This document shows positions 37,501 through 50,200 of a stretch of 64,000 bases of DNA, in pieces (the first letter of the stretch is position 1; every line of letters begins with the position of its first letter). The notes beneath the pieces are model-generated. The model saw only the letters and a list, made by a program, of their open reading frames with translations. It was not told the DNA's origin and did not search any database. The DNA is from Glutinoglossum americanum (Eukaryota > Ascomycota > Geoglossomycetes > Geoglossales > Geoglossaceae). The DNA lies in contig JAGHQL010000110.1 of NCBI GenBank assembly GCA_020080175.1, positions 25,232 through 89,231 of the forward strand. Direction: 5' to 3'. Made by a program: the position numbers and the translations under genes.

Positions 37501-39076
37501 TCTGGGCATCCAGACTACTCAGCAGGTTTCATCTGACCGCCGTGGCGTAACGAGACGGTTTATAACCTTTCCGAATTCCGCTAAGAAAACCAGAACACAT
37601 TAGGAACCGGGGAAGCTGTTCCTGAAAATTTAGCGCAAGGGTACGCGATCTTTCCATCTTACATGCCAGCACGTGGATTCTTAGTGTAACCAATGATCAC
37701 AGGGCGCCACACGGCAAAATCATCAAAAGGAAGAAAAGAAGGATTTACACGAGAGACCTCGAAGAAAAATTCTTTCTGACCGAATATCCCTAATGGCGAT
37801 CTCCCTAAGCAAAGGGTTGGCACCCGTGATTATTAAGCAGCATGCAGCCAATCGCTACCCGACAAATACGCTGAAATGAAAGTTGACCCTTTATTTTTAT
37901 TTTTTCGGGGCCTTGCCAAAAGCCATTATAGCAGCGACTTGTCCGCTTCGCCTCCTGTGGCACCTTAACGCAGAAAGAGCTGCACGGCAACGAAACACAG
38001 GAACGCTGGGAGTCAAGAGGTGCATAGTGTCCTATGTAACTAGCAATTCCGCCACGGACACGTTGCGACCATCGACACGTCCATGAGTTGAGGCGTGTGT
38101 AGAATGGGCCCGACGGGCGCACCGGAATATACGGTGAACGGTGGAAGCGAGGGGTTACCATAGAAAGTGCAGCGCCAGGGTGAAAGCTCTCCGCATTCTC
38201 AGCCCCCAACCCGCACCGAGTTGGGTCAATCGCCGCTGAGAAAGTCGGATAGCGCTGTCTTGATCCAAGTAAACCCTATTCAACAGGTCTACAGCAGCTG
38301 CGTGTCCTTCGTCTTGACAGTCACGGATGCTCCGCGGCACACCCGCGCACAACAATAGAGAGGCCGGTGTAACCGATGTCTATTAGTAGAAGTCCCTCTG
38401 GTGCGCAGATGCGTAGAGCAGCGATGTAGGTAACCCCGTCAGCAGACCCTTCAGCCACACAGACCAGACCAACCAGCCAGTTATGATACCGGGTACTCGA
38501 CGCTTCGGGGTAAGAAGGTTGAGAAATGTCTGCGAGACCCTATCACCCTGGTCCCTGTCCTCATAATCGCAGAGGCAGAGGGAGCGAGCCACCACCAAGC
38601 AGCACCAGCCCGCCTGTCCCTCCCTGAATTGCGGGGCGGTAATTCCCAGTTCAATTTTTTTTTCAGTTTGCTCTGCCCCCCCTTATTGTCCTTCCCACAA
38701 CTCTAAGCTGAACCCCTCTTCCCCTCCATCTCCTCTCCTTCCCACACACTCTTGTCACTCATTTTTCGTCCATCTGCTCTACCGGACATCTCCCCCGAGG
38801 CATTTTAATCCTTCGCCGTGTAATATTTCCGACTTCTTCGCTATCCCGCACATAGGATTCTTTTTCGCCCGCGAGAATTCGGATCGTGCGAGATACTGCC
38901 CTTTGTGGCCGCTTTACACCTCGCTCAGTCGTATGATAAGGAGAGAAAATCAAGGAATGATACTGAGTCGCAAGCAAAATAATCCCCAAACGCGAAATTA
39001 ACGCAAGAGCGCGTGCGCCCACGCCTGACAGACGATATTCAACCATCGGTCTGAACTAAGGGACAGCTGTTTATAA
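34593..39076. other. Large gene-free region between the RasGEF and zinc-finger genes
   Basis: About 4.5 kb between two divergently oriented regulatory genes. Both strands carry only short frames with no recognisable domain. Seen directly: a 10-bp tandem repeat at 35784-35812, a run of 13 A around 37372-37384, clustered ACGTAC/GTATAC palindromes near 36131-36155, and a C/T-rich tract (about 38640-38760) upstream of the transcription-factor gene. It probably holds long promoters and 5' leaders and perhaps decayed or non-coding elements; no transposon ends or tRNA are supportable. Confidence 0.5.
35784..35812. repeat. Three tandem copies of a 10-bp GC-rich unit
   Basis: The unit GGCGGGGACA is repeated just under three times (the last copy lacks the final A). 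The GCGGGG core resembles binding sites of C2H2 zinc-finger regulators (Mig1/CreA or Sp1-like GC boxes), so this could be a regulatory cluster in the long promoter region. That reading is inference. Confidence 0.7.
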
Positions 39077-41794
39077 ATGCCAGCAGTCGCAGTTATGACC
39101 GCCGCCGCTTCGAGTTCAACCACGCGAAAGTCGAACCTCGCCCCCGAAAAGAGATACAAATGTCAGTTCTGCAGCCGGGCTTTCAGTCGGAGCGAACACC
39201 GTAGTAGACACGAGAGATCGCGTAAGTGCCCTTTATTTTTAGAGAAGAATAGCCGTGGAGGACGTTTTTTTTTTTCTTTCGTTTGTGACAATCATTTCGT
39301 TGCCAGCCCGGTTTACTAACAACGCGAATTACAGACACGAAAGAACGACCCTTCAAATGTTTGAAATGCCGAAGCACTTTCGTCCGACGAGACCTCCTGT
39401 TGCGACATGATCGAACCGTGCATGCAAAGGATGGAGGGGTCCCTCTCCACAGCGAAGTCAAGCGACGAGCTGGGGCAAAGAACCCCCCGATGGCCGGACC
39501 ATCAAAGCCATCGATCACAATCGATACTGCGGCCCTAGAACAGATCGAGGCAAGCAGCGAAGGGATGCTAGATCTTGAGACAGCAGCGATGCTAATGACA
39601 GATATGCACCACAAGGCGACCGCGGCCATGTCTAATCACTCGGCTGCTTTTGGTGCGGGGCTCGAAACAGCCATCTCTCCCAGTGGTGCTGCTCTCCTAG
39701 AGTCCTCCGTCACATATCCCTCGGGCGCAGTGTCGCTCCCTCAAGTGCCATGGGATACCTTCATGCCACAGGACGTGACTGAGTCTAAGGCTCATTCGAT
39801 TTCGTCAAGCGCGTCTGGCTCACAGGACTCGCAATCGTCGCAACTCTCGTTCACCAGTGTAAGCACCCTACAGCCTCCGAATCCTAATCAACTACCCCCG
39901 ATTATGGAGCGATCATTTTCCAACGGTGATTTACTTGCTCCTGTGTTGCAACCACAGTCACACTCGCTGCAAGTTTCCGGCGCTGATACTCCAGGCGCCT
40001 ATTCGCCGTATCCTTACCTGGCTGGACCCGCATCTCCTCTTGAATACCGGAGATCACCTGGCCCATCTGGTGGATCGCCGCCTAAGGCACCTCAAGTTGA
40101 GACCGATGAAGAGCGTGAAACTATCCTTGGCAATATTCGCGAGATTGATTGCGAGGAAGCCGCACTAGATAGCTTCCGCCTCCCGAGTAGGACAGCATTG
40201 AATCGGTATCTGGCAACATATTTCAACTTGTTCCATCACCACATGCCATTCCTACATCCAGCATCCTTCCAGCCATCGACCGTTTCCCCCCCATTGCTGC
40301 TGGCAGTTCTTTCGATTGGTGCTCTCTACACTTTTGAACAAGAGCAAGCATACATGTTTCACATTGGGTCAAAAGTCCTCGTGAACCAATTTTTGCAGAA
40401 GAAAGAGAATTTCAGTTCGCGAAAATGCCCATTGTGGACTATGCAGAGCTCGCTCCTCAACATGATCTTTGCTAGTTGGAGCGGAGATCCAAAAGGTCTC
40501 GAATGGGCATGCTCGATTAAAAGTCTCCTCGCAAATGTCAGTACCCTATCTCACCCCCAGTTTACAACTCTGAATACTAACACGAGCGTAGATGGTCGCT
40601 GGTAATAGGTATGAGCTTAAGTTGCGCACGGAGGGACGTGAAGGCGCCCAACCCAGTCGTGAGGAGTGGGTAGAGGATGAAGGATGTAGACGTACCTACT
40701 ATGCAGTCTACATCTTTTTCGGTCTCCTCACGCTTACCTATAACCATACGCCTGCGATCAACTTCAATGAGTTTGACTCTCTGGAGCTTCCTTCTTCCGA
40801 ATCGCTTTGGAGCGCTGAAGGCGTAGATGATGCGACATGGCGCGAACAGCTCACAGCATCCGCGATTACGAAGTTCAGGGAGGCACACGACAATCTCTTC
40901 CAAGGCGAACCCGCCCGATATAGCGCTTTTGCTACACGTGTCATGATCAACGCTCTTTTCCTTGAGGTGTGGTACATGAAGAGAAGTCCCGAGGCGCTTC
41001 AGGATGTCGTTACGGAATACAAACTTCGGCTTGCTTTGGAGACATGGGAGAAATCCTTGGTCCTTTGCGAGACCGAGACCGTTGTCATCCCATTGAGTGC
41101 ACCCCAAAAAGGCCATCCACTTATCTTCAATGCTATGGCAATGTATCGCAATACTCGTGCACGCTTGGAGGTAGACCTCAAATCTATTCAAGAAGCGCTC
41201 CGGTATCATGACTCGTACGAGGTAGCGGCTGCGATGACCACCGCGCGAGACAATGTTAAGAGGTCTCAAGAGATGATCAAGGTCATCGAACAATGCTTCG
41301 ACTGTATCGAGGTTGCAGCTGTGCAGGGCATTCGCTGGGTCGCGAGAATATCCGCGACAAACTGGAGTGTTGAACACCCTCTGTGTGGCTTGGACTTGAT
41401 GGTCATCCTTAGCCTGTGGCTCTATCGTCTGGAACATGACGAGGAGCCTGCTACCGATGAGGAACTTGCCATGTACAAAAAAGTTCGGAACTTGTTTGAC
41501 GATGACTCTGTCGATATCTACGGTTCCAAATTAAGTTCTATTGTAGCACGACTCTGGGGTAGCATGCTGGATGAAGTAGTTGTCTGGGGGTATGTTCATT
41601 TCTATCCACAAGCAATCGGTCATCGGGCTAACAACGTATACAGAATTACCAAGCTGATGGGGGAATCCTTCAAGCTGCATTCTCAGGCTTTAGTCGGTTA
41701 TGAAGATGCCATTGCGTCATGCTCTGGAGCTTCAACGCCTGGGATGTCTACTCCGAGTGAGGAGTTGGACATTGATAGTAGTAGTGGGTTCTAA
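39077..41794 (+). CDS. C2H2 zinc-finger transcription factor with fungal_trans domain
   Basis: Nuclear transcription regulator of 849 residues in three exons: 39077-39221, 39335-40536, 40592-41794. Two classical C2H2 fingers lie near the N-terminus (YKCQFCSRAFSRSEHRSRH and FKCLKCRSTFVRRDLLLRH). The first intron sits between His of finger 1 and the TKERPF linker, and splicing restores SHTKERPFKC. A long Ser/Pro/Gln-rich activation-like region follows. Then comes the fungal-specific transcription factor domain (from about residue 330; ALNRYLATYFNLFHHHMPFLH, LLLAVLSIGALY, CRRTYYAVYIFFGLLT). The combination of an Adr1/AmdX/Klf1-type finger pair with PF04082 is well known in ascomycetes; the target genes cannot be inferred here. 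The fingers are intact, with conserved Cys2His2 spacing. The 113-nt first intron has a long T tract before its acceptor. Confidence 0.93.
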
Positions 41795-43059
41795 GTTGCT
41801 CTGGAACAGGACGTATTTTTTAATCTCCTTGACGACATTGACGATCTCTTTGTGATTCTGTCCTTCATTTGCTCTCTCGCTAGACATGTTGTCGAAAATT
41901 CCTCTCGTCGCTTCTCAAATCTCCACATCATAACCTCTACTCTTCCGGAGACGGCGTCAGTGGCTTGGTTCCATTATATAGCATTTGGTCGAGCGAAATC
42001 TCGTTTTTTACCCCTTCCTTAATTGTGCATACTCAGATTTCTTAGGGCTTACAAAAGGTTTCGGGCAACATGGGGCTGGTTCGGTTTTACAAAGATTTGC
42101 ACGTTGTTGTTGATTTGTTATCTATACTTAATCCGCGCAACACATATACCGGCTGGCCCTTATAAGTGTTATTACCCCCTGTTCTTTTAGGCTTAAGACA
42201 TCTATGAATCTACAGCTAACTAATAATCTTTCTCTCATACGTCTACTCATTCGAAGATCAAGTTGCTTTATTTTTCTCAACCGATCATGCAAAACATTTT
42301 GCCCTCTCCTTTGTCAGTGTATTTCTATCATGACGCCGCGTCGTGTCCCTCGTTTTGTGGTTTACATTTAAGTCACAGGTTCAAAGAGCGACGGGTTTAA
42401 GATAGACATTTTTCCACATATCACCAGTGTTTATCACTCGGAGAAAAAATATCACTAAGCAAACAAATTTGTTCATTGTTTTATTGCCCTCTGTTGTTGT
42501 ATAAGAGGAATTTGACTAGCCATAAAAAGTATGAGGTGATTTAGAGAGTTATCGTTCATGAACACATAAATCCCGTACCTGTTGCTTTTGGGCCCCGGCT
42601 ATAGGGCCCTAGGCATGCGGCCCCTGGAGAACCAGGAATTCAAGCTGGGGTCTTCTTGCAAGCATTCGTTATAGAGCAAAACGGTGGCCCCTTAAGGAAA
42701 TTGTAGCTCGGTGCAATGTGGGGTTATGTATATAGCAGGCTAGATAAGACCCACCCTTGGTAAGCCTCTCAGACTTATCTTTGTTTTTTTGGTAGCATAT
42801 TTTGGGGGACATGTCGCAACACCTAGCCAATATCAAATTGTCTCGAATCATAACGTTGCTTTATTGTTCTAAGCGGGTGGAGTGAATTTGTTGACCAAAG
42901 TCAGAAGACGCGAACAAAGCAAACCCATGTTGGCATGAATAAGAACGACCTCAGAAGCTTCCTTTCAAAACTCCTTCATGCGCCGCACCAACCTGAACCC
43001 CGACCCGAATCCTTCTGACCACCTGCCCATCAAACTATACCTCTGATGGTCGGAGGACC
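41795..43059. other. Intergenic region between the transcription factor and MED10
   Basis: About 1.27 kb and AT-rich, especially 41810-42560. It probably holds the 3' UTR of the transcription-factor gene and the MED10 promoter. A short palindromic GGGCCC pair occurs near 42591-42609. No gene or RNA is supportable. Confidence 0.5.
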
Positions 43060-43627
43060 ATGGCACCGCTCTCCATCGATGCTGCAGAAAGTATGTTGCC
43101 CCAGATTCTCCAACCTATTGTTTGCGCTATGAAATAACCCCACCACGCGCCGCCAAATAGGACAGCTCCAAACCACCATCCAAGCTCTCTACACCTTACT
43201 CGTACAACTCCACTCCTTCCGCGGACCTGAGACCAGCGCCGCGCTACACACGACCCTCACCTCACTCCTCGCGAACCTCAGCGCGCTCCTGACGACCTCA
43301 CCCTCGCTCGCGGTCTCGGTCCCCCGCGAGATCATCGCCTACGTAGAGGATGGCCGCAACCCGGACATCTACACGCGTGAGTTCGTCGAGCTGGTGCAGC
43401 GTCAGAACCAGTACGTCAAGGGGAAGGCGGAGGCGTTTGCGAGCTTCAGGGACGTGCTGGCGGAGGAGATCAAGAGTGCGCTGCCAGGGTTGAAGGCGGA
43501 TGTGGAGCGAGTGGTCAGGGAGACTGGAGGACGGGAGGAGGGATCCCAGGAGGCGGTTATTGCTGCTGCCGCTGCTGCTGCTGCTGCGGGAGAAGCGACG
43601 CTACCTCGGATGAACGATCTGAGATAG
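43060..43627 (+). CDS. MED10: Mediator complex subunit 10 (Med10/Nut2)
   Basis: Middle-module subunit of the RNA polymerase II Mediator. Two exons (43060-43090 and 43161-43627) give 165 residues. Exon 1 encodes only MAPLSIDAAE plus one base. Exon 2 begins with QLQTTIQALYTLLVQLHSF and contains the diagnostic block VPREIIAYVEDGRNPDIYTR followed by EFVELVQRQNQ. The C-terminus is an amphipathic helix, then an Ala run (nine Ala from GCT/GCC repeats at about 43561-43587) that could vary in length. Exon 2 is far more GC-rich than the flanking genes on its left, especially at third positions. Length and motif order are normal for fungal Med10. The ATG at 43060 is favoured because it gives a good GTATGT donor and keeps the conserved helix intact. 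Confidence 0.94.
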
Positions 43628-43945
43628 ATGTGCATATGCGGATTATTTTTTTAATATTATGCTGCAAAGGTCGGTGCGACCTCAATTCTCGTCGCAGATA
43701 GATTAAAAAAGCGTCCTTCCCCGGGAACATGCCGGTTTCCGCCTCTCCGCCTCCGTGCATCCCACTTTGGCTTACGGAGAGGTCTATGGCCGAACAGAGC
43801 GCCCAACCCCCCCTGGGAGGGGCTTTTTTTGAACCAATTGCTTTCCAAATGCGGGCTAGAATGGTACATGCAGCATGGGGAAATCCTTATTTATTTGTTT
43901 TTTTTGCGTTGATGCATTTTAAGCACTCCAGGTTCCAGTCCTTCC

Positions 43946-43963
43946 TATATATATATATATATA
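43946..43963. repeat. (TA)9 microsatellite
   Basis: Eighteen bases of alternating T and A in the MED10-GH16 gap, likely length-variable between strains. Confidence 0.85.
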
Positions 43964-44575
43964 CAATTTTTTTCCCTTTCATTTGCGTGTTTGGCCGAGC
44001 CTAACAAACGACTCCAATCTATCAGGTCAATCAATCCGATCGACCAATCAATCCAAGGCTATCCATCAACCCCCCCCCCGAACGATGCGGTGGTGGGCGT
44101 GTAGTCTGTTCTCCCTTCCTCTGGCGTACACGCACAATCGCACGGTGTAACCTAGCGGGTCCCTCCTTCCTCTGTGCCCAGGAATCGTAATTGTCGTTCA
44201 GATTATGTGTTCTCCTTTCTAAACTCGGGGGAAATGAAAGGCGTCCTCCCGTAAAGATTCCTGTGTTCCCTTTCGTCTGGACCTGGGGAAGAAAACGATA
44301 ACGGCCACGAAAACGACTGCGCGGGTCTTCCTAGTAGGGTTGGGGCCCCCGAAGCGTTACTAACACGGGGTGGGAAAGTGGTATCGGTCAATCTATCGAG
44401 GAGTGGAGCAGTTGCGACGCGTTGTCTAGTTTTGAAAGGCGCTGTGTATACTCTTGACGTCCCTCACGCCTTCTCTACATCGCCTCGGCTTCACGATCCG
44501 CCCAACTTTGGCTGTTCTTTAAGTTGAATGAATACGTCCTATCCGAAAACTAACGAGTGTTGGCACGTCGGTCCT

Positions 44576-44582
44576 TTATAAG
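44576..44582 (+). promoter_or_regulatory. Possible TATA box of the GH16 gene
   Basis: TTTATAA element 119-125 bp upstream of the ATG at 44701, followed by a pyrimidine-rich leader (CTTTCTC, CTTCATTCACTC) typical of fungal transcription start regions. The position is plausible but unproven. Confidence 0.35.
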
Positions 44583-44700
44583 CTTCATAGATTAGACATT
44601 ACCTTTACGCTTTCTCATTCGTGAACGGGTTTCTTCATTCACTCTTCTATCCATTGCGAGATCTTTTCACTCTGTCTTGTAACTTTTATTATTCGAAAGG

Positions 44701-46102
44701 ATGATGTCTTATGGTACCGTTCGTCGGTTTGTCACAGCTTTATTAGCGTTGCCAGCTCTCCCTGTCTACGGTACGTATGTGTGCTTGGACCTAGAACATT
44801 TGCCAGCCTTACACCTCAATCGCATATCCCTAACATCGTCTTCTCTTTATAGCTGATTGTGAGTGCGGGTATTCCGTCAATGCCACCACTTCGCAACACA
44901 TGGTCTTCACCGACCTCATCGAAACCGACTGGCTGCACATCAAGAATGCTTCTCTAGATACCGATTGGCAGCCTCAAGAGTTCGACGTCAGTCCGCAGAA
45001 TTCTCATGGGCCATATGGCAGAGCTGCGAGGGTCGCCAACGTTATATCCAATCCCCTGAACGATTCCCACTCGAATTCTGGGCATAGCGTTCTCGGTGGA
45101 GATCCGGGGCTTCAGTTATGGGTGAGGGCAAAACCAGAAGGAAATCTCATCTCTACGGGCGAGATTGATACCATGCGGAATGATATACTGTATGGGAGCT
45201 TCCGCGCCTCGATGAAGCTTACGGGCGAGCCAGGCACTTGTGGTGCGTTCTTTTATGTAAGAGCTCCGAGGTTCCGTGTCCCCCTGGACTTCTCCTTAGA
45301 GAACCGTTTTAGGGGTGGAGGATAGTCCCTTTCAATCTTGTGCCGCTTCATGCCGTTACCAAATCCCTTTCGGTTATTATCTCTGTTGACGAGCTCCACG
45401 CGTTTTCTTGTCTCTAACATATGCTGGGTTTCGGGCACCGCTGACATGCTCTTATGGCAGTACTTCAACGATACTCAAGAGATCGACTTCGAGTTCCTCT
45501 CTTCCCAGTTTAATGCCACATCGTCCCCTGTCAATCTCGTCCTCCATTCAAGTTTGTCTCTTCAAGACGGTAACGACGCTAGCCACTCTCCGACGTTTAA
45601 GGTCATGCAGCTCCCCTTTAGGCCTGACGAAGGGTTTCACGAGTATCGGTTCGACTGGACTCCTGATAAAGTCTCCTTTTATGCAGATGGACAGTGGCTT
45701 GTGGATATGATACAAGACGTACCCACCCAATCCGGCCACATTGCGGTCTCACAATGGTCAAACGGCAACGAGCTATGGTCTGGCGGGCCTCCAAAATCAG
45801 ACGCAGTAATGACAATCCAATACATCAAAGCGTATTTCAACTCTTCCCACTCCAATCGGCAGGCGGACTACGCTAGGCGCTGCAGCAACCCTAGTGCCGC
45901 GAAAGCCATTTGTGTTGTACCAGAATTGAGTGGCAGTCCGACATTCGACACATATTTCTTCAGTGAGAATTTCAACCAAACCGTCAATCAGACCGTATAT
46001 AATGATACGAAGAAGAACGACGCACCGCACCCGGGAGAGGGTAGCAACAGGAGTTTCTGGGCTACACTGGTGCTTATGGCCGCTATCATAGCTCTTCTTT
46101 AA
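44701..46102 (+). CDS. Secreted, probably GPI-anchored GH16 family glycosidase/transglycosylase
   Basis: Family 16 beta-glucan-active enzyme, 371 residues, in three exons (44701-44770, 44853-45256, 45461-46102). Residues 1-24 (MMSYGTVRRFVTALLALPAL and VYA) form a signal peptide ending before DCECGY. The catalytic signature ExDxE is present as QEIDFEF (Glu165 nucleophile, Asp167, Glu169 acid/base), followed by a GH16 jelly-roll pattern (FHEYRFDWTPDKVSFYADGQ, SQWSNGNELWSGGPP). Several N-glycosylation sequons occur (NAT, NQT, NSS, NDT). The tail NRSFWATLVLMAAIIALL is a typical GPI-attachment signal, which places the enzyme on the plasma membrane or wall. Intron 2 is 204 nt, longer than usual; its removal joins GAFFY to YFNDTQ. 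The ORF from 45338 starts inside this intron. Substrate specificity (mixed-linkage glucan, beta-1,3-glucan or Crh-type) cannot be decided from the sequence. Confidence 0.92.
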
Positions 46103-47237
46103 TGCTGTAGAAACTTGTATGATGAGCCCTGTGAGCGGTGGTAAAAATTTTCCCCGCTTGACGTTTTGTTATGACAAACACACATGCCCTTCCTCTTGTT
46201 GCATTTTCTGTGATAGGGTTTTCTTCTCTCCTTCTGGCGTCCATGTCCTCTTTTTCTAACGCGGCCCCCTTTTATTTCGATATGCCGCGCATCAAGCCCC
46301 TTTCGTCGTATCAAGCGATTCTCTGTAGCTATTAATCTTCCCCTTTTCTTTCTTTGACAGGCTGCTGATAGCGGAGACAAGAAAAAACCCATTCGATATG
46401 CAATGCATATGTTTGGTGGTTTCGTCACTGGCGGTGTTTTATAGGGCTTGTTAGGTGTGGGGAGAGAGCCTTTGTAATGATAATTGAGAGTTAATTCGCC
46501 CAATTCAAAAACTGGAAGCTGCGGGCCGCTCTGCTGCGTTTATATATCGTTGTGATGTCTGAGAAGGCTATTCTCCTGCGGGGTTGCTGCTTTTCTCAGT
46601 CGGACTGGAGGAGGAATCGCTTGAAGGCCAGCTAAAAGGAGATAAATATTCACAATGAAGGGTGCAAGATATATCAGACTCAGCGAGATCCCCGTTTCAT
46701 TTCACCACAAATGCAAACTAGAGAACCATAAATTACAGTGCCTTTCACACTCGGAGCTCTACCACTCGGATGAATAAAGTCAGATCTCAACCCCCGCCAC
46801 AGGACGGGCTGTCCCGTCCACTCTCACATTCTGTTTTTCGGAAAAAGAGAGGAAAACCCTCGTAACCCAGCCCATTGCCTTAGACACCGCAGCCAAGAAA
46901 ACTCAGGTGCGATAGACAGCACAATAGGCGATCCCTGTTGAACGATGAAAAGGTGTATAGGAATAGGTAGGATTGGGGGGCCTGCCCTTCAACGGCGATG
47001 GAACCAAGGAAAACTCAAGAGGATTAAAAGAACGTCTTAGGTAATGTATGCTTCCCGTATATATATGTCCCCCTTTCCCACCAGATAGGGTAATGGATAA
47101 CGCCGGTTTTTGTATGCATATGCAGGCAAGGAAAACTCCAAAATGAGACTAGGCTACCACCCAAATAGTGATTGGATAAGAGAAAAAAGGGATAGGGGTC
47201 GAAGTGGCTGGGTTAGAATTATGGAAGTGGCTCAGTG
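46103..47237. other. Convergent intergenic region between GH16 and FMP27
   Basis: About 1.1 kb of AT-moderate sequence holding two 3' UTRs. No repeats of note and no supportable gene. Confidence 0.5.
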
Positions 47238-50200
47238 CTAATTTAGAGAACCGAGAATCTTCTTGCCAAGGAGCTTGCTTTTTTTTCGATGGCTAATGGG
47301 AAGTGTCGGTGTTAGCGGCTCTGCCAATACAAAGGGTTCGCTTGATGCTCAATTACCTTTCATCGGACTCATTGGCGCTCCCGTCTTTATGGCGGGATTT
47401 GTGGCTAAGTTGAGAGAGATGGCGACTTAGAGCACTATGGATGAAGCTATGACTCTGCGGTGGATTTTAGCGCGGGTGACTTCAGATACTATGAGGCATA
47501 TGAACTACTTACATCTTCACTTCCGCCGATCACGGTATTATCATTAAGTTGCGATTCGGATCCGTGCAGGCTCGCATTTTCGGATCGGGAACTCGACGCA
47601 AGCGATTCAGTTCTGCACGGAGTGCTGTACCTTTCAGATTGAAATGACCGCCTTAGAGAGGACGACTCGTCTTCGGTGCCAGATGCGTGGATACTAGAAG
47701 CATGCATGCTGGCGGTTTCGCTCCGGTCATGGGGGCTGCCCTGGCCGCTAAGGGTTGGAGAATCTGTAGATGTAATTTCACGTAGTCGGCTCTGCTGTTG
47801 CTGCTGCTTGGAAGGGCGGTGATGGGAAAGCTTGTTGCCGATGATAGCACCCGCGTGAGAAATCAAGGCTTTGGTGACGTCCCTCTTTAGCTGGAGTGCC
47901 AGGTCAAGATTTGACCATGTCTTGTTCCGGTACTCGAGGACGGGCATCCGGAACACAAAGTCATGCACATCTTGAAAGTTTCGTTCGCCCTTTCCCTTGT
48001 AACTTAAGCAAAGTACAACACTAGGGACTTTGACATACGCCAATGTCATATAACTCGACGCCCTGGACATCATCTGAGTCAGGTCGTCAGACCGCTCATC
48101 GCTCTGGTCTTTGCTTCCTAAGCGGTGAAGGGAGAATTTCTTTGGTTTTTCGCTAGTGCCATTTGAGACAGCTAAACTCATTGTCGAACGATCGGTGCCT
48201 TTTCTAGATAGCATCCTCAAGCTCTCATTAGATTTCTGTTTGTGAGGGGTCCGAACTGATGGCGATCTGCTTGTTTTGAATGGGCGAAAATGGTGGCCTT
48301 CCCCAATACCTAAGCCTAACATGGTAGACGACTTGGTTCTGCTCGAGGATGAAGTAACTGGTCGTCTTTCCGGAAGCGTCATTGTTGGCGTGAGTCTTAG
48401 TTCAAGCGAACCTGCTCTAGTGAATGGCTCCTGGCCGTCGCTCATTTTGTCGAGTGACATGAAAGAGCTTTCGTCCAAGAAATCGCCGTCTTCCGGATCG
48501 ATGGTACTCGTGGGGCCGTCTTCGGGGGCATCCGGGTCTACGGAAGGGAAGATGTACTCGAACAATTTCTTTCCAACTTCCCGCTCAAGCTGAATCTTTA
48601 ATGGAAAGAGGTTGACCTCAAAGTGACCCATAACGGGGATACCAGCGATTGCATCCAGCATATTCCAATTGACCTTGAGCATCCTCGCATCATTGCTTTC
48701 CGTGGTAGATCGTGTTTCTCCGAGATAAGGGGATATCATCTCACGATAGATAGCACCTGGAAGAAGATTTAGGCCACGAATATCCTCAACCTCCATGGTA
48801 TTATAGTTAGAGCCATCAACATTGTCGGTCCGGCTGTACGCGGCATTTCTGAGCTGGAATTCAGCGAGGGGCTCGTTACTCTCGCGCATCAGATGCCACA
48901 CGATTTCGGAAGATGAGAGCCACCATTTCAAGAGTCCGTTATTTTGGGAGCGGTCGTCATGCTTACGCTGAGAGGTTGTGATTGCCTTCATCATGAAAAA
49001 TAGCTCGTCCTCGCAGGTGGCCAGGTCTTGCTCCAGTCTTAGACGTTGTTCCCATCCCTGACGGTCAAGGGTTTTTTCATTGATCTGGAAGTACATTTTA
49101 ATTTCTTCCAACTGCCGGATCCTATTCTGCAGGCGAATAACCATTTCTGGCGTGCCTCTGAGATCGCTAAAGTCGGAAGCTAACATGATCTTTTCGAGTT
49201 TTTCGGTGCGTATTTTCTCCAGAGGTTCGTTGTACATTAGAAGGTCGAGAACGATGATGTAGATAGCGTAATATTGAGCAGAATCACAAACAGCTTTGAT
49301 ATACGGAAATTCCACCCAGAGTTGGTCGATTCTGCTCTCTATATTTTCCGGGGATTGAGTCTCAAGGGCGTCTGCATTGGTGACTTCGTCGTTATACTTT
49401 AGCCGGAGGGAGTTGTACTTATCATACCTCAAACTCGCAGAAGTTTTTTGCACCACGCGTGAGAATCCAGACGGGTTAGTCTCGAAGTTGAACATGACCT
49501 CGAATGGAACCCAAGGTGGCCAGACGGAGCCTGCTGGGGCTCCATAACGATTCCCAGAGTATAGCGATAGAGATTGGGTGGAGAATCTCTTCTGGTCCGT
49601 CACAAAAAATTGGACACTGTCCATATCCGCAGAGAACCGGCGTTGCACGAGGCCACTAACATCGTCCGCCACCCGATCTTTGTCCATAATCTGGACGACT
49701 TTCAACTGCATACCTTTCGCGGTCAGCAGCACCGCAGCTTTTGGGTTTTTCTCGCTTTGCAGCTGGATTTGTGGAGCAATCAGTCGAACGTGATAGCTAT
49801 TCTGGGGCGTGAACTCGTGGGCAATATTCTCCCCCAAGTTATCGGTTGTGGCTTTAGGTGCACCACTCGCAACCTCCCTGTCATCAGCGAAAACGAACTT
49901 ATTCGCGTCGTCCAGAAGCTGCTGTATTCGGCCCTCGACCTCGACCTTCGATTCTTGATTTCCGTCCAAAGATGCGGAGAATACTGGCTCCGAAGGATTC
50001 GCTGAGGTGAAGCTTGAGCTTTCGCCAGACTGCTCATTCAACCTGCTCTGCTCTTCTACTATATCTAGGATAAACTTTACTGCCCGCCTCGACATATAAT
50101 AGACAAATCCCCGCCTCTGGCTGACCTGATGAATGTATCGGAGAATGATATTTCTCAGAGAATTACCCCATTTCATCTGCATGTTATGGACGATGAATCG

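Larger units (their letters stand above)
43628..44700. other. Intergenic region upstream of the GH16 gene
   Basis: About 1.07 kb with an (TA)9 run at 43946-43963, a C10 tract near 44070-44079, and a TATA-like TTTATAA at 44576-44582 about 120 bp before the GH16 start. No coding frame is convincing. Confidence 0.5.

Noticed and set aside
45338-45460. ORF start at 45338 as the beginning of a separate GH16 protein
   Set aside because: These codons lie in intron 2; the spliced gene has a signal peptide and the full GH16 fold, and GAFFY joins YFNDTQ directly.
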